DNA of 64,000 nt from Roseovarius sp. (GCA_021775255.1 JAJFIA010000003.1:1-64000), one strand, 5' to 3'; positions 1 to 9,497 are shown, numbered from the stretch's first letter. Numbers and translations: made by a program. The notes: a model not told the origin generated them from the sequence alone.

Positions 1-161
1 CCCTGACAAGGCCGCATCCCGGCATCGGCGGCGCAGTCAATGTCGAGGCCATGCCCAAAGCGCGCCGGGGCGGATAGCCGGGAAAGAAGGGGAGAGGGCT
101 AGTATTACTTATGACGCGCGATTTCAGACCTACAAATGCAACGGAGGCGAAAAACGAGACC

Positions 162-776
162 ATGAAAACCAAACGCGAACCGCAAAATATGCCGATGCCG
201 ATCCCCAAGGCGCAACAGGACCGCATCAAGGCGGTGGCCGAAAAGCAGACCGCAAGGGCGGATGGCCCGCCAATGAAACTGAAAATCAAGGATGGGGCAC
301 TGCAAATCACCTTCACCCATGCCGATCCCGACCTGGCGCATATCCTGATGATGGCAGACCTTGGCACATGTGATCCCGATTTTATGGCCGGGGTGCAAAC
401 CCAAGTGGCCGGTATCGGCGCGCATGGCCGCAAGATTGACGAAGGCGCAAGCAACTTCCTAATGTCGGTGGTGCGAGGGGTGCAGCCGCGTGATGAATTG
501 GAGGCCATGCTGGCAGTGCAGATGGGCGCTATTCACCAGGCCACCATGATGATGGCTCGGCGGTTAAATCATGTGGACAATATCACGCAGCAAGACGCCG
601 CCGAACGCGCATTGAACAAACTGGCGCGAACCTACGCCACACAAATGGAGGCACTGAAACGCTATCGCACGGGCGGGCAACAAAAGGTGACGGTAGAGCA
701 TGTGACGGTGAACAAAGGCGGGCAAGCCATTGTCGGGGCCGTGGCGCATGGGGGGCAGGGTAGCAATGAAAAGTGA
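162..776 (+). CDS. Hypothetical protein in accessory region
   Basis: The 204-residue product has no signal peptide or membrane segment and I recognise no function. The N-terminus is basic and Pro/Lys-rich. The middle holds several Met/His-rich helical stretches and the last 40 residues are Gly/Val-rich. The start at 162 is chosen because GGAGG lies 14 nt upstream. An in-frame ATG at 111, behind GGAGAGG, would give 221 residues and cannot be excluded. It is followed by two more small genes, one of them a phage-associated HGG-motif protein, beside a tRNA-Ser. It is therefore probably cargo of an integrated element (inference). Confidence 0.6.
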   Translation: MKTKREPQNMPMPIPKAQQDRIKAVAEKQTARADGPPMKLKIKDGALQITFTHADPDLAHILMMADLGTCDPDFMAGVQTQVAGIGAHGRKIDEGASNFLMSVVRGVQPRDELEAMLAVQMGAIHQATMMMARRLNHVDNITQQDAAERALNKLARTYATQMEALKRYRTGGQQKVTVEHVTVNKGGQAIVGAVAHGGQGSNEK

Positions 777-855
777 CGTCAACCTCATGCACCGTTGACC
801 TGTGAACCAATCCTCATGTTAGGTCAGTGATAATCACTTGTAAGAAGGTACCGAT

Positions 856-1251
856 ATGGATGATTCCTCCGAACTGACGTTTCACGAGCGGCTCCAAGCC
901 CTTGAGAAAAGAAATAATTGCCAGAAAGAACAAATAGAGGCTCTAAGAGGCGCTTTATCTGACCTGTTGGTCGCACACGCAATGCAAACCGGCGACACTC
1001 AGCCTATCGCTATGCTTCGCGAATATTGCGATAGTGACTATGAACGCGGAAAATCAGGCGGGACAGAGCGCACTCCTGCCAGTTTCTTCGTAAATCGCAG
1101 TGAAGCGTTTGCCGAAATACTTAGCGAAATATTTTCATCTGACCTTCCCGGCAGATACTGGCGGAGAAGTGTTTTTGGGTGGCTTGATGAGCGCCGTTAT
1201 CAGAAGGTGCAACGGATGCAGGAGCGAATCGATGCCCTTTCAGGTCTCTAA
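856..1251 (+). CDS. Hypothetical protein, coiled-coil N-terminus
   Basis: This 131-residue protein is preceded by AAGG five to nine bases before the ATG. Residues about 8-40 are charged and helical (LQALEKRNNCQKEQIEALRG), which suggests a short coiled coil. The C-terminal half contains an aromatic/basic segment ending in a second charged helix. The base composition is visibly more AT-rich than the housekeeping genes to the right. Its 3' end overlaps the next gene by 20 bp, so the two are probably co-transcribed. I do not recognise the family; a phage or island gene is the likeliest origin. Confidence 0.6.
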   Translation: MDDSSELTFHERLQALEKRNNCQKEQIEALRGALSDLLVAHAMQTGDTQPIAMLREYCDSDYERGKSGGTERTPASFFVNRSEAFAEILSEIFSSDLPGRYWRRSVFGWLDERRYQKVQRMQERIDALSGL

Positions 1252-1501
1252 GATACGCGCCGCGAACGCAGCGCCGAGATGCTCTGCAAAATCAAAGCGC
1301 ACGGGCAACCGCTGCAAAGCCCCGGCCAAACGCGGTTGGCAAGTGTGCCGGATGCATGGCGCGGGCGGTGGCGCACCAACTGGCCTCGCCAATGGAGCTT
1401 GGGTGCATGGGAACAGGTCGCAAGCGATGGAGCAAAACAGGCGTGACCTGATGGCGCTGGTGAAGCTGGCACGGGATTGCATCAAAGCCTTGCCAAGTTA
1501 A
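1232..1501 (+). CDS. HGG-motif small protein, phage-associated
   Basis: The start at 1232 is chosen because AGGAG ends 7 nt before the ATG; the open frame itself extends further left. The 89-residue product has a basic segment with CSAKSKRTGNRCKAPAKRG, then CRMHGAGGGAPTGLANG and a later VHGNRS. This matches the short HGG-x-GAP-x-G-x2-NG...HG proteins common in prophages and gene-transfer regions of alphaproteobacteria, often near terminase genes. Three cysteines in the C/CK/CRMHG pattern could bind a metal (inference). The exact role is unknown. With its neighbours it marks this end of the window as mobile DNA. Confidence 0.7.
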   Translation: MPFQVSKIRAANAAPRCSAKSKRTGNRCKAPAKRGWQVCRMHGAGGGAPTGLANGAWVHGNRSQAMEQNRRDLMALVKLARDCIKALPS

Positions 1502-1577
1502 GAGTTCTCAAACACATTCTGCCAACGGTATTTTTGAATGATGTTGCCTCTTATCGTTGTGCTTGTGGCAACAGTCT

Positions 1578-1940
1578 TTAGTCACTGTTCATATCTGCCC
1601 ATTGCTCACTTCGGAAATCCCTAAGCCAGTCACGATACTCTGCCTTAACCAACAAGATTTTGACGTTAAGTAGCTCTGTGCCAACATAGATCAGTCCAAT
1701 GACTATGATCATCGGATAGGCTGTTTCAATAGTCGGACCTTTAAACACGTTTCCCCCTGCCGCCCAGATATAGAGAATGAGAAACCCGAAAATCAAGAAA
1801 GGGTACCAAAGCCTCTGTCGCTCCAAATTCTTGATTTCCCGCAAAAATTCTTCGTCTCTTGGGTCGTTCCCGTAGAGCATTTCAATCAACCTTTCGTATT
1901 GTGACCAACCAAAAGTAACAGAGTCTGATGTCGTTTTCAC
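1578..1940 (-). CDS. Hypothetical two-helix membrane protein
   Basis: The 120-residue protein starts at a GTG. A charged N-terminal 40 residues precedes two hydrophobic segments, at about residues 46-62 (PFLIFGFLILYIWAAGG) and 75-95. A soluble acidic tail rich in Trp/Arg/Asp follows. It is transcribed towards the preceding gene and stands alone. The base composition is AT-rich compared with the neighbours, consistent with acquired DNA. I cannot assign a family. It resembles small immunity-like or uncharacterised inner-membrane proteins only in general shape. Confidence 0.55.
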   Translation of the reverse strand: MKTTSDSVTFGWSQYERLIEMLYGNDPRDEEFLREIKNLERQRLWYPFLIFGFLILYIWAAGGNVFKGPTIETAYPMIIVIGLIYVGTELLNVKILLVKAEYRDWLRDFRSEQWADMNSD

Positions 1941-2012
1941 CCATAATGTGGTTGTGAGACTAGCCGGGCGGCTTGCCGTTGAGGTACGACTGGGCGCGCC
2001 TCTGAGGCACAG

Positions 2013-2255
2013 ATGCGAATGAAGGCTGCAATCTGCCAGCTACTCGGCACAGGCCCGGATAGGGAAGCACTTTCCGCGCATCAACAATTCAGAGTATTTG
2101 ACCTGATAGGAGGGGGGGCGGCAATCTCTACCGCGTCCAGATCAGGACCGGGCGGGATGGTAAAATTTCCGCGCGGACAGTTTAGAGAAGAAAAGTTGGA
2201 TGCGATTCATAGCATGCCCAAGCGTTTTTTCTATGTGGGGTATTATGTGGGGTAG
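2013..2255 (+). CDS. Doubtful small ORF next to tRNA-Ser
   Basis: This is an 80-codon open frame between the membrane protein and tRNA-Ser. It has no convincing ribosome site and no recognisable motif. The end (FFYVGYYVG) comes from a direct TATGTGGGG repeat rather than from a conserved domain. The 357-nt stretch 1941-2297 contains nothing else that I can identify. It may be the eroded edge of an integrated element. Confidence 0.2.
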   Translation: MRMKAAICQLLGTGPDREALSAHQQFRVFDLIGGGAAISTASRSGPGGMVKFPRGQFREEKLDAIHSMPKRFFYVGYYVG

Positions 2256-2297
2256 TTCCGAAAATACCATGATTTAACCAATGAAATCAAAGGGTAG

Positions 2298-2387
2298 TGG
2301 CGGAGACGAAGGGATTCGAACCCTCGAGACCCTTCCGGGCCTACTCCCTTAGCAGGGGAGCGCCTTCGACCACTCGGCCACGTCTCC
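2298..2387 (-). tRNA. tRNA-Ser (anticodon GCU)
   Basis: Read on the minus strand, the 90-nt gene opens with GGAGACG and closes with CGTCTCC, G and an encoded CCA. The anticodon stem CTCCC/GGGAG encloses the loop CTGCTAA, giving anticodon GCU for AGC/AGU serine codons. A long variable arm of class II type (GCCCGGAAGGGTC region) and a TPsiC arm with GGTTCGAATCC are present. The 3' end faces the accessory genes at 1-2255, the usual geometry for tyrosine-integrase attachment at a tRNA 3' half. Confidence 0.96.
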
Positions 2388-2474
2388 GCCGACCGTCCTA
2401 TCAGCGCCGGGGTTGGTAAAACAAGTGGAAAACGTGCTGATTGCGCAGAATAATTACTGTGAAATGCAAGCTGT

Positions 2475-3572
2475 TCAGGTGTTGAACAAAAAGTGCATCA
2501 CGTCGCCGTCTTTGACCATGTAGGTTTTGCCCTCAACCCGCATTTTGCCGGCCTCCTTCGCGCCCTGTTCGCCGCCGAGCGTGACGAAATCGTCAAAGCC
2601 GATGGTTTCGGCGCGGATGAAGCCGCGTTCGAAATCGCCGTGGATCACGCCTGCGGCCTTGGGGGCCAGGGTGCCCTGGGGGATGGTCCAGGCGCGGGCC
2701 TCTTTGGGGCCGACGGTGAAGTAGGTTTCCAGATGCAACAGCGCGTATCCCGCGCGGATCAGACGATCAAGCCCGGCCTCGTGAAGGCCCATCTCCTCAA
2801 GAAACATCCCGGCCTCGTCCGGCTCAAGCTGGCTGATCTCTTCTTCGATCCGGGCCGAGATCACCACCGAGGCAGCGCCCTGATCGGCAGCCATGGCCTC
2901 AACCCTGGCCGAAAAATCATTGCCGCTGGCGGCGCTGGCCTCATCCACATTGCAGACATAAAGGATCGGCTTGGTTGTCAGAAGTTGCAGGGCTTTCCAG
3001 GCGCGCCTGTCCTCGTCATCCACCATGGCGTGGCGCGCGGCTTTGCCCTCTTCCAGCAGCTCAAGCGCCATACGCAACAGACGGTCCTGCTGCACCGCTT
3101 CCTTATCACCACCCTTGAGCTTGCGCACGAGGCCTGTGAGGCGTTTTTCAATGCTTTCAATATCGGCCAGCATCAGCTCGGTTTCGATGGTTTCGGTATC
3201 CGAGACCGGGTCAATCCGGTTTTCCACATGGGTGACATCACTGTCTTCAAAACAGCGCAGCACATGGGCGATGGCATCGACCTCGCGGATATTGGCGAGG
3301 AACTGATTACCAAGGCCCTCGCCCTTGCTGGCCCCCTTCACGAGGCCCGCAATATCGACGAATGTCATGCGCGTCGGGATGATCTGTTTGGAACCGGCAA
3401 TCATGGCCAGTTGATCAAGCCGCGCATCGGGCACGGCAACATCGCCCACGTTCGGCTCGATCGTGCAGAACGGAAAATTCGCAGCCTGCGCGGCGGCTGT
3501 CTTGGTCAGCGCGTTGAACAGCGTTGACTTGCCGACATTCGGCAGGCCGACGATTCCCATTTTAAAACCCAT
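2475..3572 (-). CDS. ychF: Redox-regulated ATPase YchF (Obg family)
   Basis: This is the Obg-like P-loop protein YchF/OLA1, which binds ribosomes and hydrolyses ATP rather than GTP. The start is set at the ATG giving [17 protein letters not shown], with AAGGTG just upstream; an earlier in-frame ATG adds nine residues without family support. The 365-residue product has the P-loop near residues 9-17 and the DIAGLVKGA switch. CNVDE replaces the GTP-specifying NKxD, and a C-terminal TGS-like domain with [14 protein letters not shown] is present. The length matches the family. It stands alone; PhzF follows in the same direction after about 170 nt. Confidence 0.97.
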   Translation of the reverse strand: MGFKMGIVGLPNVGKSTLFNALTKTAAAQAANFPFCTIEPNVGDVAVPDARLDQLAMIAGSKQIIPTRMTFVDIAGLVKGASKGEGLGNQFLANIREVDAIAHVLRCFEDSDVTHVENRIDPVSDTETIETELMLADIESIEKRLTGLVRKLKGGDKEAVQQDRLLRMALELLEEGKAARHAMVDDEDRRAWKALQLLTTKPILYVCNVDEASAASGNDFSARVEAMAADQGAASVVISARIEEEISQLEPDEAGMFLEEMGLHEAGLDRLIRAGYALLHLETYFTVGPKEARAWTIPQGTLAPKAAGVIHGDFERGFIRAETIGFDDFVTLGGEQGAKEAGKMRVEGKTYMVKDGDVMHFLFNT

Positions 3573-3643
3573 GTTGCACCTTTTTGCCACTCGCAGCATG
3601 GCTTCTATGGGCAGGCAGCAAAAGACGCAAGCAGGGGTTTGGC

Positions 3644-4471
3644 TCAGGCCATCACCCGGGTTGTGCCGGCAACAGCCACCGGCGCACCGGGGCCATTTAG
3701 CGCGTCAACCTGCAACAATGAGCCATGGCCCATCTCAACCCCCTGCACCACCTCGAACGGCCCTGATTGCAGGCCCGCATCGCGCAGGTATCCCGCGAGT
3801 GCGGCCGCAGCGGCACCGGTGGCCGGATCTTCATAAACCCCGTGGCCGGCAAAGGCGTTGCGGCTGTAAATCAGGCCGGGTGCGGCGCGGTGAATGAGAT
3901 TGACCGTGACCAGCGCGTGCTTTTGCATCAACGCGGCCCCGGCATCAAAATCATAGGCCATATCGTGCAGGGACTGATGGCTTTTGAGCGCCAGAAGCAG
4001 ATGCTGCGCGCCGCCATTCACCAAAGCTGGTGGAATTTGCCCATCAAGATCAGCAGGTTCAAGGCCAAAGAGCTTGAGAAAACTGTCAAGCATGATTGCA
4101 TCAATCGCAGAATAGGAGGTGCCCGGCGATATAAGTTTTGCCCCCCATGCGCCATTTTTCTGGTAGGCCTCAACCGAGATGCCCGCTTCATTCAGCGCCA
4201 GATCATACTGCCCCGCGCCAAAAGCTGCGCCCAAGGCGGCCCCTAGGGCAATGGTGGCATGGCCGCAAAACGGCACTTCTGCCTGAGGCGCGAAATAACG
4301 CACCCGAAAGCCATTCCCCTCAGGCGCGGCAAAAGCTGTTTCGGAAAATCCCACATCGGCCGCGATTTGCTGCATCATCGCATCGCTGGGAAGGGTTTCT
4401 TCGATAACAACACCTGCCGGGTTACCGCCTGCGCTCTCACGGGTGAAGGATGCCAGCTTCTGAATGTTCAT
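3644..4471 (-). CDS. PhzF family isomerase-like protein
   Basis: The start is fixed at the ATG of MNIQKLASFTRESAGGNPAG by AAAGGAG seven bases upstream; the longer open frame is not supported. The 275-residue protein shows PhzF hallmarks. These are an N-terminal FxxxxxxGNPAGVV, FSETAF carrying the conserved catalytic Glu, VPFCGHATIALG, and a C-terminal EDPATGAAAAALAGYL in the second half of the pseudo-duplicated fold. Characterised members are phenazine biosynthesis isomerases, but most homologues have unknown small-molecule substrates. Nothing nearby suggests phenazine synthesis, so only the family should be inferred. Confidence 0.9.
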   Translation of the reverse strand: MNIQKLASFTRESAGGNPAGVVIEETLPSDAMMQQIAADVGFSETAFAAPEGNGFRVRYFAPQAEVPFCGHATIALGAALGAAFGAGQYDLALNEAGISVEAYQKNGAWGAKLISPGTSYSAIDAIMLDSFLKLFGLEPADLDGQIPPALVNGGAQHLLLALKSHQSLHDMAYDFDAGAALMQKHALVTVNLIHRAAPGLIYSRNAFAGHGVYEDPATGAAAAALAGYLRDAGLQSGPFEVVQGVEMGHGSLLQVDALNGPGAPVAVAGTTRVMA

Positions 4472-4646
4472 TTGATCACTCCTTTTATCATGTCCCTGAC
4501 AGGTGAAGCGCTCAGGCGGTGATTTCAAATCGTAATTTGTGATCAGGACATTGCGGAAATGAATGGCCTCGGTTGAAAAACCCGCCCCGGCCATTGAATT
4601 TCCCGGCGATCTGCCGCAAAGGAGGGGCAGCATGAACGGGATATGA

Positions 4647-5441
4647 ATGATGACACGCATCGACGCCAAATTTGCAGAACTCAATGCCGCCGGCAAAAAG
4701 GCTTTTGTGTCTTATGTCATGGCAGGCGATCCGGATTTCGACAGGTCTTTGCAGATTGTCAAAGGTCTGCCCGGCGCGGGCGTGGATATTATCGAGCTGG
4801 GCCTGCCTTTTACTGATCCGATGGCCGATGGCCCCACCATTCAGCTTGCCGGGCAACGCGCCCTTGCGGCGGGCATGACGCTGGAGCGGACATTGCAGAT
4901 GGCCGCGGAATTTCGCAAAACCGATGATACTACGCCGATTGTGCTGATGGGCTATTACAACCCGATCTATAATCGCGGCGTTGACAGGTTTCTGGTGGAT
5001 GCCAAAGCCGCCGGTATTGACGGGCTGATCTTGGTTGATCTGCCCCCTGAAGAAGATGAGGAACTGTGCATCCCGGCGCAGGCGGCGGGGCTGAATTTCA
5101 TCCGTCTGGCCACGCCGACCACGGATGACAAACGCCTGCCCAAGGTGCTGAGCAATACGTCCGGGTTTGTCTATTACGTGTCCATCACCGGCATCACCGG
5201 CGCGGCTGAGGCCGAGGCCACGGATGTCGGCCCCGAAGTGGCGCGGATCAAGGCCAAAACCGATCTGCCGGTGATCGTGGGCTTTGGCATCAACACGCCC
5301 GAGAAATCGCAGGCCATTGCCCGCATCGCCGATGGCGCGGTTGTCGGCTCGGCCATCGTCGGCAAAATCGCCGCCGGTAAGACGGTTGATGAGGTGCTGG
5401 ATTTTGTCAAATCGCTGGCAGATGGGGCGCATTCCGCCTGA
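4647..5441 (+). CDS. trpA: Tryptophan synthase alpha subunit
   Basis: TrpA cleaves indole-3-glycerol phosphate to indole and glyceraldehyde 3-phosphate and channels indole to TrpB. The 264-residue TIM barrel shows [16 protein letters not shown] with the catalytic Glu and Asp, the flexible loop after [19 protein letters not shown], and the phosphate-binding VGFGI and GAVVGSAIV. Two adjacent ATG codons (4647, 4650) are possible starts. A stronger AAGGAGG lies about 20 nt upstream, beside an aborted four-codon frame at 4632. Its partner trpB is about 8 kb away at 12966-14198 on the other strand, so trpA and trpB are not in one operon here. Confidence 0.97.
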   Translation: MMTRIDAKFAELNAAGKKAFVSYVMAGDPDFDRSLQIVKGLPGAGVDIIELGLPFTDPMADGPTIQLAGQRALAAGMTLERTLQMAAEFRKTDDTTPIVLMGYYNPIYNRGVDRFLVDAKAAGIDGLILVDLPPEEDEELCIPAQAAGLNFIRLATPTTDDKRLPKVLSNTSGFVYYVSITGITGAAEAEATDVGPEVARIKAKTDLPVIVGFGINTPEKSQAIARIADGAVVGSAIVGKIAAGKTVDEVLDFVKSLADGAHSA

Positions 5442-5514
5442 TTTTCATGGCCATTGCGAAGGCGCGGGGGAATTGGTAATCAAACTTACCCAAAACCCTC
5501 GATAGGTGCTAGTA

Positions 5515-6681
5515 ATGCCCGTAATCACCTGCATTGACGATCTTAAACGGATATATCAGCGGCGGGTGCCGCGGATGTTTTACGACTATGCCGAAACCGG
5601 TAGTTGGTCGGAACAGACATTTCGCGAAAACACCAGTGATTTCAATCAGATATACCTGCGCCAACGGGTGGCGGTTGATATGTCGGGGCGCAGTACGGCC
5701 AGCCGGATGATCGGGCAGGATGTGGCCATGCCCGTGGCGCTTGCGCCGGTGGGTATGGCAGGCATGCAACACGCCGATGGCGAAATCAAGGCGGCGCGGG
5801 CGGCCGAGAAATTCGGCGTGCCGTTTACGCTTTCCACCATGTCGATCTGCTCGATCGAGGATGTGGCCGAACACACCACGAAACCCTTCTGGATGCAGGT
5901 CTATACCCTCAAGGATGATGATTTCATGCAGCGTCTGTTTGATCGCGCCAAGGCGGCCAACTGCTCGGCGGCGGTGATCACGGTTGATTTGCAGGTCATG
6001 GGGCAGCGTCATAAAGACCTCAAAAACGGCCTTTCCGCGCCGCCCAAGCTGACGGTCAAATCCATCTCCAACATGATGACAAAGGTCCGCTGGGGGCTGG
6101 GTATGCTCGGCACCAAACGGCGGTTTTTTGGCAATATCGTGGGCCATGCTTCGGGGGTGACGGACCCGTCATCGCTAAGTTCCTGGACCGCCGAGGCGTT
6201 TGATGAGGCGCTCGATTGGGGCCGGATCAAGCAGTTTCGCAAGATGTGGGATGGGCCATTGATCATCAAGGGCATCATGGATCCGCGCGACGCGCGCGAG
6301 GCGCTGAATGTGGGGGCTGATGCGATTATCGTCTCCAACCATGGCGGGCGTCAACTGGACGGCGCGCTGAGTTCAATCCGCGCCCTGCCTGCGATCATCG
6401 ACGCGGTGGGCGACAAGATCGAAGTGCATCTGGATAGCGGTATCCGCTCGGGTCAGGACGTGCTCAAGGCGCTGGCGATGGGGGCGAAGGGCAGCTATAT
6501 CGGCCGCGCTTATGTGTACGGGCTGGGCGCGTTGGGCGAGGCGGGTGTGACCACGGCGCTTGAGATCATCCACAAAGAGCTGGATCTTTCGATGGCATTT
6601 TGCGGGCGGCGCGATGTGTGCGACCTTGACCGCGATATATTGATGATTCCGCAAGGGTTTGACGGCGGCTGGCAATCCTAG
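5515..6681 (+). CDS. lldD: FMN-dependent L-lactate dehydrogenase
   Basis: This is an FMN-dependent alpha-hydroxy-acid dehydrogenase, most like L-lactate dehydrogenase (quinone) of the inner membrane face. The ATG at 5515 is preferred over the in-frame GTG at 5506 because AGGTG sits six bases before it. The 388-residue TIM barrel contains FYDYAETGSWSE at the N-terminus, APVGMAGMQHADGE, FWMQVYTL and the active-site loop SNHGGRQLDGA with His276. Lys252 lies in the IIKGIMDP segment. Substrate specificity within the family (lactate, glycolate, mandelate) cannot be fixed from sequence alone. It lies 70 bp after trpA on the same strand. Confidence 0.9.
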   Translation: MPVITCIDDLKRIYQRRVPRMFYDYAETGSWSEQTFRENTSDFNQIYLRQRVAVDMSGRSTASRMIGQDVAMPVALAPVGMAGMQHADGEIKAARAAEKFGVPFTLSTMSICSIEDVAEHTTKPFWMQVYTLKDDDFMQRLFDRAKAANCSAAVITVDLQVMGQRHKDLKNGLSAPPKLTVKSISNMMTKVRWGLGMLGTKRRFFGNIVGHASGVTDPSSLSSWTAEAFDEALDWGRIKQFRKMWDGPLIIKGIMDPRDAREALNVGADAIIVSNHGGRQLDGALSSIRALPAIIDAVGDKIEVHLDSGIRSGQDVLKALAMGAKGSYIGRAYVYGLGALGEAGVTTALEIIHKELDLSMAFCGRRDVCDLDRDILMIPQGFDGGWQS

Positions 6682-6778
6682 GGTCTGATCCTGTTGTTGT
6701 TATAGCTGGCTTTTTGATGTCGCGGCATAAATGATACAGGGACATACTGCTCAACTGCCGCCATCGAGAGGGAATATT

Positions 6779-7714
6779 ATGGTTGGAATGTCATTTCCGG
6801 ATATATCCGTCACTGGCCTGATTGGCCTCAGGCGTGATCAGACACTGCAACAAAAACAGCCGCTGAGGCGTGACTTCAGGCACATGCTTGTGTGGTTTGC
6901 CCTCATCTTGAGCCTGGCTATGTTACCAGTGGCCGCCAAAGCCGACGATGGTCAGGATCTATTCATAGCGGCCTACACCGGCAACTTACAGCAGATGCGC
7001 GCATTGTTGGAACAGGGTGCCAACATCAACCAGCAAACCAGAAATGGTGCCACGATACTGGTCATAGAGTCTCAGGCAGGTCGTGCAGCGGTGCTGGAAG
7101 TCCTGATGAATGGAGATGCCATGTTCGCCAGTGAGGAAAATGATGGCACCACAACCCTGATCATAGAGGACGCGAGGGATAGCTCTGAGGCCGTGCAAAC
7201 CCTTCTTGACGCCGGGGCCAGGATCATTATGCGACATTCAACTGGCGTGACGGCGCTGTATATCGCATCTGGGATTGGAGATATTGCCATTGTACAAGCC
7301 CTGCTTGATCAAGGCGCTGATATCGATCTGCTAAATGAAAGTGGCGAAACGGCCTTGATGTTTGCATCCGGGAACGATCACAAAGCTGTGGTTCAAGCCC
7401 TGCTTGATCATGGGGCCAGAATCGACCAGCAAGCCAATGATGGTTCGACGGCTTTATTTATTGCTTCTCTGTGGGGTCGTACCGCGATAGTGCAAGCCTT
7501 GCTTGATGCGGGGGTCAATACTGATCTGCAACATGAAAGTGGTGTAACGGCTTTGATGCTAGCGTCTGGCAATGGTTATACCACGGTGGTGCAAGCCCTG
7601 CTTGCCGCAGGGGCTGATACCGATATTCGGGTAAATGATGGCCGAACGGCTTTGAATTTCGCCAAGACAGACGAAATAAAGCAAATGCTGCGAGCCGCAG
7701 GGGCAACGGAATAA
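6779..7714 (+). CDS. Exported ankyrin-repeat protein
   Basis: The start at 6779 follows GAGAGGG by six bases. The 311-residue product has a basic leader and a hydrophobic segment (VWFALILSLAMLPVAAKA), so it is probably exported through Sec. A shorter start at the ATG at 6884 would give a classic signal peptide. From about residue 60 to the end run seven or eight ankyrin repeats of about 33 residues, each with the VQALLDxGADI or GxTALxxAS pattern. Such repeats bind other proteins; no catalytic domain is present. Repeats 4-7 are closely similar at DNA level, suggesting recent internal duplication. Confidence 0.88.
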   Translation: MVGMSFPDISVTGLIGLRRDQTLQQKQPLRRDFRHMLVWFALILSLAMLPVAAKADDGQDLFIAAYTGNLQQMRALLEQGANINQQTRNGATILVIESQAGRAAVLEVLMNGDAMFASEENDGTTTLIIEDARDSSEAVQTLLDAGARIIMRHSTGVTALYIASGIGDIAIVQALLDQGADIDLLNESGETALMFASGNDHKAVVQALLDHGARIDQQANDGSTALFIASLWGRTAIVQALLDAGVNTDLQHESGVTALMLASGNGYTTVVQALLAAGADTDIRVNDGRTALNFAKTDEIKQMLRAAGATE

Positions 7715-7872
7715 GCTGCATATGTGGTGAAACAGGCGTGGCAATGGCCTTTGTCTGGCTAACGCCCTGCCAGCGCCAGCGCGGGGCCATACACGAAGAT
7801 GCCGCCTAAGGCTGGCTGCTACGTTTTAGCCCTTTTCTTGAAGGTAAATCCGGTCTATACGCGCCACTTCAC

Positions 7873-7901
7873 GCGGGTATACAGCCTTGGAGGATACCCG
7901 C
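7873..7901 (+). promoter_or_regulatory. Hairpin in rplY 5' untranslated region
   Basis: A perfect 8-bp inverted repeat (GCGGGTAT and ATACCCGC) encloses a 13-nt loop containing TTGGAGG. It lies 20-50 nt before the rplY start. It could be an mRNA leader structure or an operator. No T-run follows, so it is not an intrinsic terminator. Confidence 0.35.
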
Positions 7902-7921
7902 CCTTATATATGGAGACTAAC

Positions 7922-8596
7922 ATGGCTGGATCAATTCCTGATCTTCACGCCCAGGAACGCACGGGGACAGGCAAGGGCGCCGCTCGTGCCGCACGCCGCG
8001 AGGGGCTGGTTCCGGGTATCGTATTTGGTGGCGACACAGACCCGTTGCCGATCAACATCCCGTTCAACAATCTGTTTCACCGCCTGAAAGCAGGCCGCTT
8101 CAAGTCAACGCTTTTCAACCTCAAAGTTGATGGCCATGACGATGTGCGGGTGATCTGCCGCGATGTACAGCGCGATGTTGTCAAAGACCTGCCAACGCAT
8201 CTTGATCTGATGCGCCTGCGCCGCAACACCAAGATCAACCTTTTCATCCATGTTGATTTCATCAACGAAGAGGAATGCCCGGCGCTGCGCAAAGGCGGCA
8301 CATTGACAGTTGTGCGCAACGAGGTTGAGCTGATCGTGACAGCGGGTGACATCCCCGAGGCGCTGACCGTTGATCTGGCGAAAATCGAAAATATCGGTGA
8401 TCACATCACCATTTCAGATATTGAAATCCCTTCGGGGGCCAAGCTGACGATTAATCGTGATTTCATGATCTGTAACGTCTCGGCCCCATCGGCCCTGAAA
8501 TCTGCCGATGAGGATGAAGAGGATGAAACAGAAGCAGCCGAAGTGCCCGTCGTTGGCGATGAGGATGCAGAAGGCGAAGCGGGCGGCGAAGAATAA
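7922..8596 (+). CDS. rplY: 50S ribosomal protein L25 / Ctc
   Basis: This is the 5S rRNA-binding ribosomal protein of the long Ctc/TL5 type. The ATG at 7922 has GGAG six bases upstream; longer in-frame starts are unsupported. The 224 residues comprise an N-terminal L25 domain (about 1-95, starting [20 protein letters not shown]), a C-terminal TL5-type beta domain (about 100-190) and an acidic Asp/Glu tail common in alphaproteobacterial L25. Downstream comes a strong terminator and then pth, the usual pairing in many bacteria. Confidence 0.96.
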   Translation: MAGSIPDLHAQERTGTGKGAARAARREGLVPGIVFGGDTDPLPINIPFNNLFHRLKAGRFKSTLFNLKVDGHDDVRVICRDVQRDVVKDLPTHLDLMRLRRNTKINLFIHVDFINEEECPALRKGGTLTVVRNEVELIVTAGDIPEALTVDLAKIENIGDHITISDIEIPSGAKLTINRDFMICNVSAPSALKSADEDEEDETEAAEVPVVGDEDAEGEAGGEE

Positions 8597-8628
8597 ACCT
8601 GCCAGCCCTGTCGTTAACGAAATTGATG

Positions 8629-8664
8629 CGCGGCCTTCTCATCGGGGGGCCGCGTTTTCTTTTG
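8629..8664 (+). terminator. Rho-independent terminator of rplY
   Basis: A perfect 7-bp GC stem (CGCGGCC/GGCCGCG) with a 12-nt loop is followed by TTTTCTTTT. It lies 33 nt after the rplY stop codon and separates rplY from pth. Confidence 0.85.
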
Positions 8665-8752
8665 CCCCAAGCCCGGCCCGGATCACCCTTGATGATTGAT
8701 TCCGACACCCCCGGCGCGTAGACATTAAGCGATCAAGAACAGGGCAATTATA

Positions 8753-9430
8753 ATGCTTCTTTTTGTGGGGCTGGGAAATCCCGGTGCTAAATACGCCGGT
8801 AACCGGCATAATATCGGTTTCATGGCCGTGGATGCGATTGCCCGGGCGCATGGTTTTGGCCCGTGGAAATCCAAGTTTCAGGGGCAGGTCAGCGAGGGCC
8901 GTCTGGGCCGCGAGAAAGTTCTGCTGCTCAAGCCCGGCACCTACATGAATCTCAGCGGCCAATCGGCAGGTGAGGCGATGCGGTTTTACAAGCTCTCGCC
9001 CGAGGATGTGACGGTGTTTCATGATGAGCTTGATCTGGCACCGGGCAAGCTGCGCGTCAAACGCGGCGGTGGCCATGCCGGGCATAACGGGCTGCGCTCA
9101 TTGCATCAGCATATCAGCGAGACTTACCAAAGGGTGCGCCTTGGCATTGGCCATCCCGGGCGCAAGGATCTGGTGTCGCATTATGTGTTGCAGGATTTTG
9201 CCAGGGCGGATGCCGCATGGCTTGATGATTTGCTGCGCGGTATCAGTGACGGGGCCGTTTATCTGGCGGAAGGTGATACGGATAAATTTCAAAATGCGGT
9301 CGCCCTTCGCCTGCACCCGTCGAAACCAGGCACTAAACCCAAAGCGAGGCCGGCTGTCATGCCGGATGAGCAGGCCCCGCCGGAGCCCGCGAAATCACCT
9401 TTTCAAAAATTGGTGGATAAATTCCGCTAA
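8753..9430 (+). CDS. pth: Peptidyl-tRNA hydrolase
   Basis: Pth recycles peptidyl-tRNAs released prematurely from ribosomes. The 225-residue protein begins [20 protein letters not shown], with the catalytic His at residue 19. [10 protein letters not shown], the FHDELDL motif with the catalytic Asp, and the [12 protein letters not shown] loop follow. The C-terminus is extended by about 35 Pro/Lys-rich residues beyond the E. coli length, a common feature of alphaproteobacterial Pth. It lies downstream of rplY but is separated from it by a terminator, so it probably has its own promoter in the 90-bp gap. Confidence 0.97.
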   Translation: MLLFVGLGNPGAKYAGNRHNIGFMAVDAIARAHGFGPWKSKFQGQVSEGRLGREKVLLLKPGTYMNLSGQSAGEAMRFYKLSPEDVTVFHDELDLAPGKLRVKRGGGHAGHNGLRSLHQHISETYQRVRLGIGHPGRKDLVSHYVLQDFARADAAWLDDLLRGISDGAVYLAEGDTDKFQNAVALRLHPSKPGTKPKARPAVMPDEQAPPEPAKSPFQKLVDKFR

Positions 9431-9497
9431 TACGTGGCCTATCCCTTGCCAGCCCGGCATCGGGCTGCTTTCCTGCAGGGATCAAGGAGGTACAAAC

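Noticed and set aside
2493..3527. Long open frame of 344 codons on the plus strand
   Set aside because: It lies exactly opposite ychF, whose protein has full family motifs. The antisense frame is open only because of GC-rich codon usage.
4632..4646. Four-codon frame with a good ribosome site just before trpA, as a possible leader peptide
   Set aside because: It has no Trp codons and no attenuator hairpin, so a trp leader is not supported.
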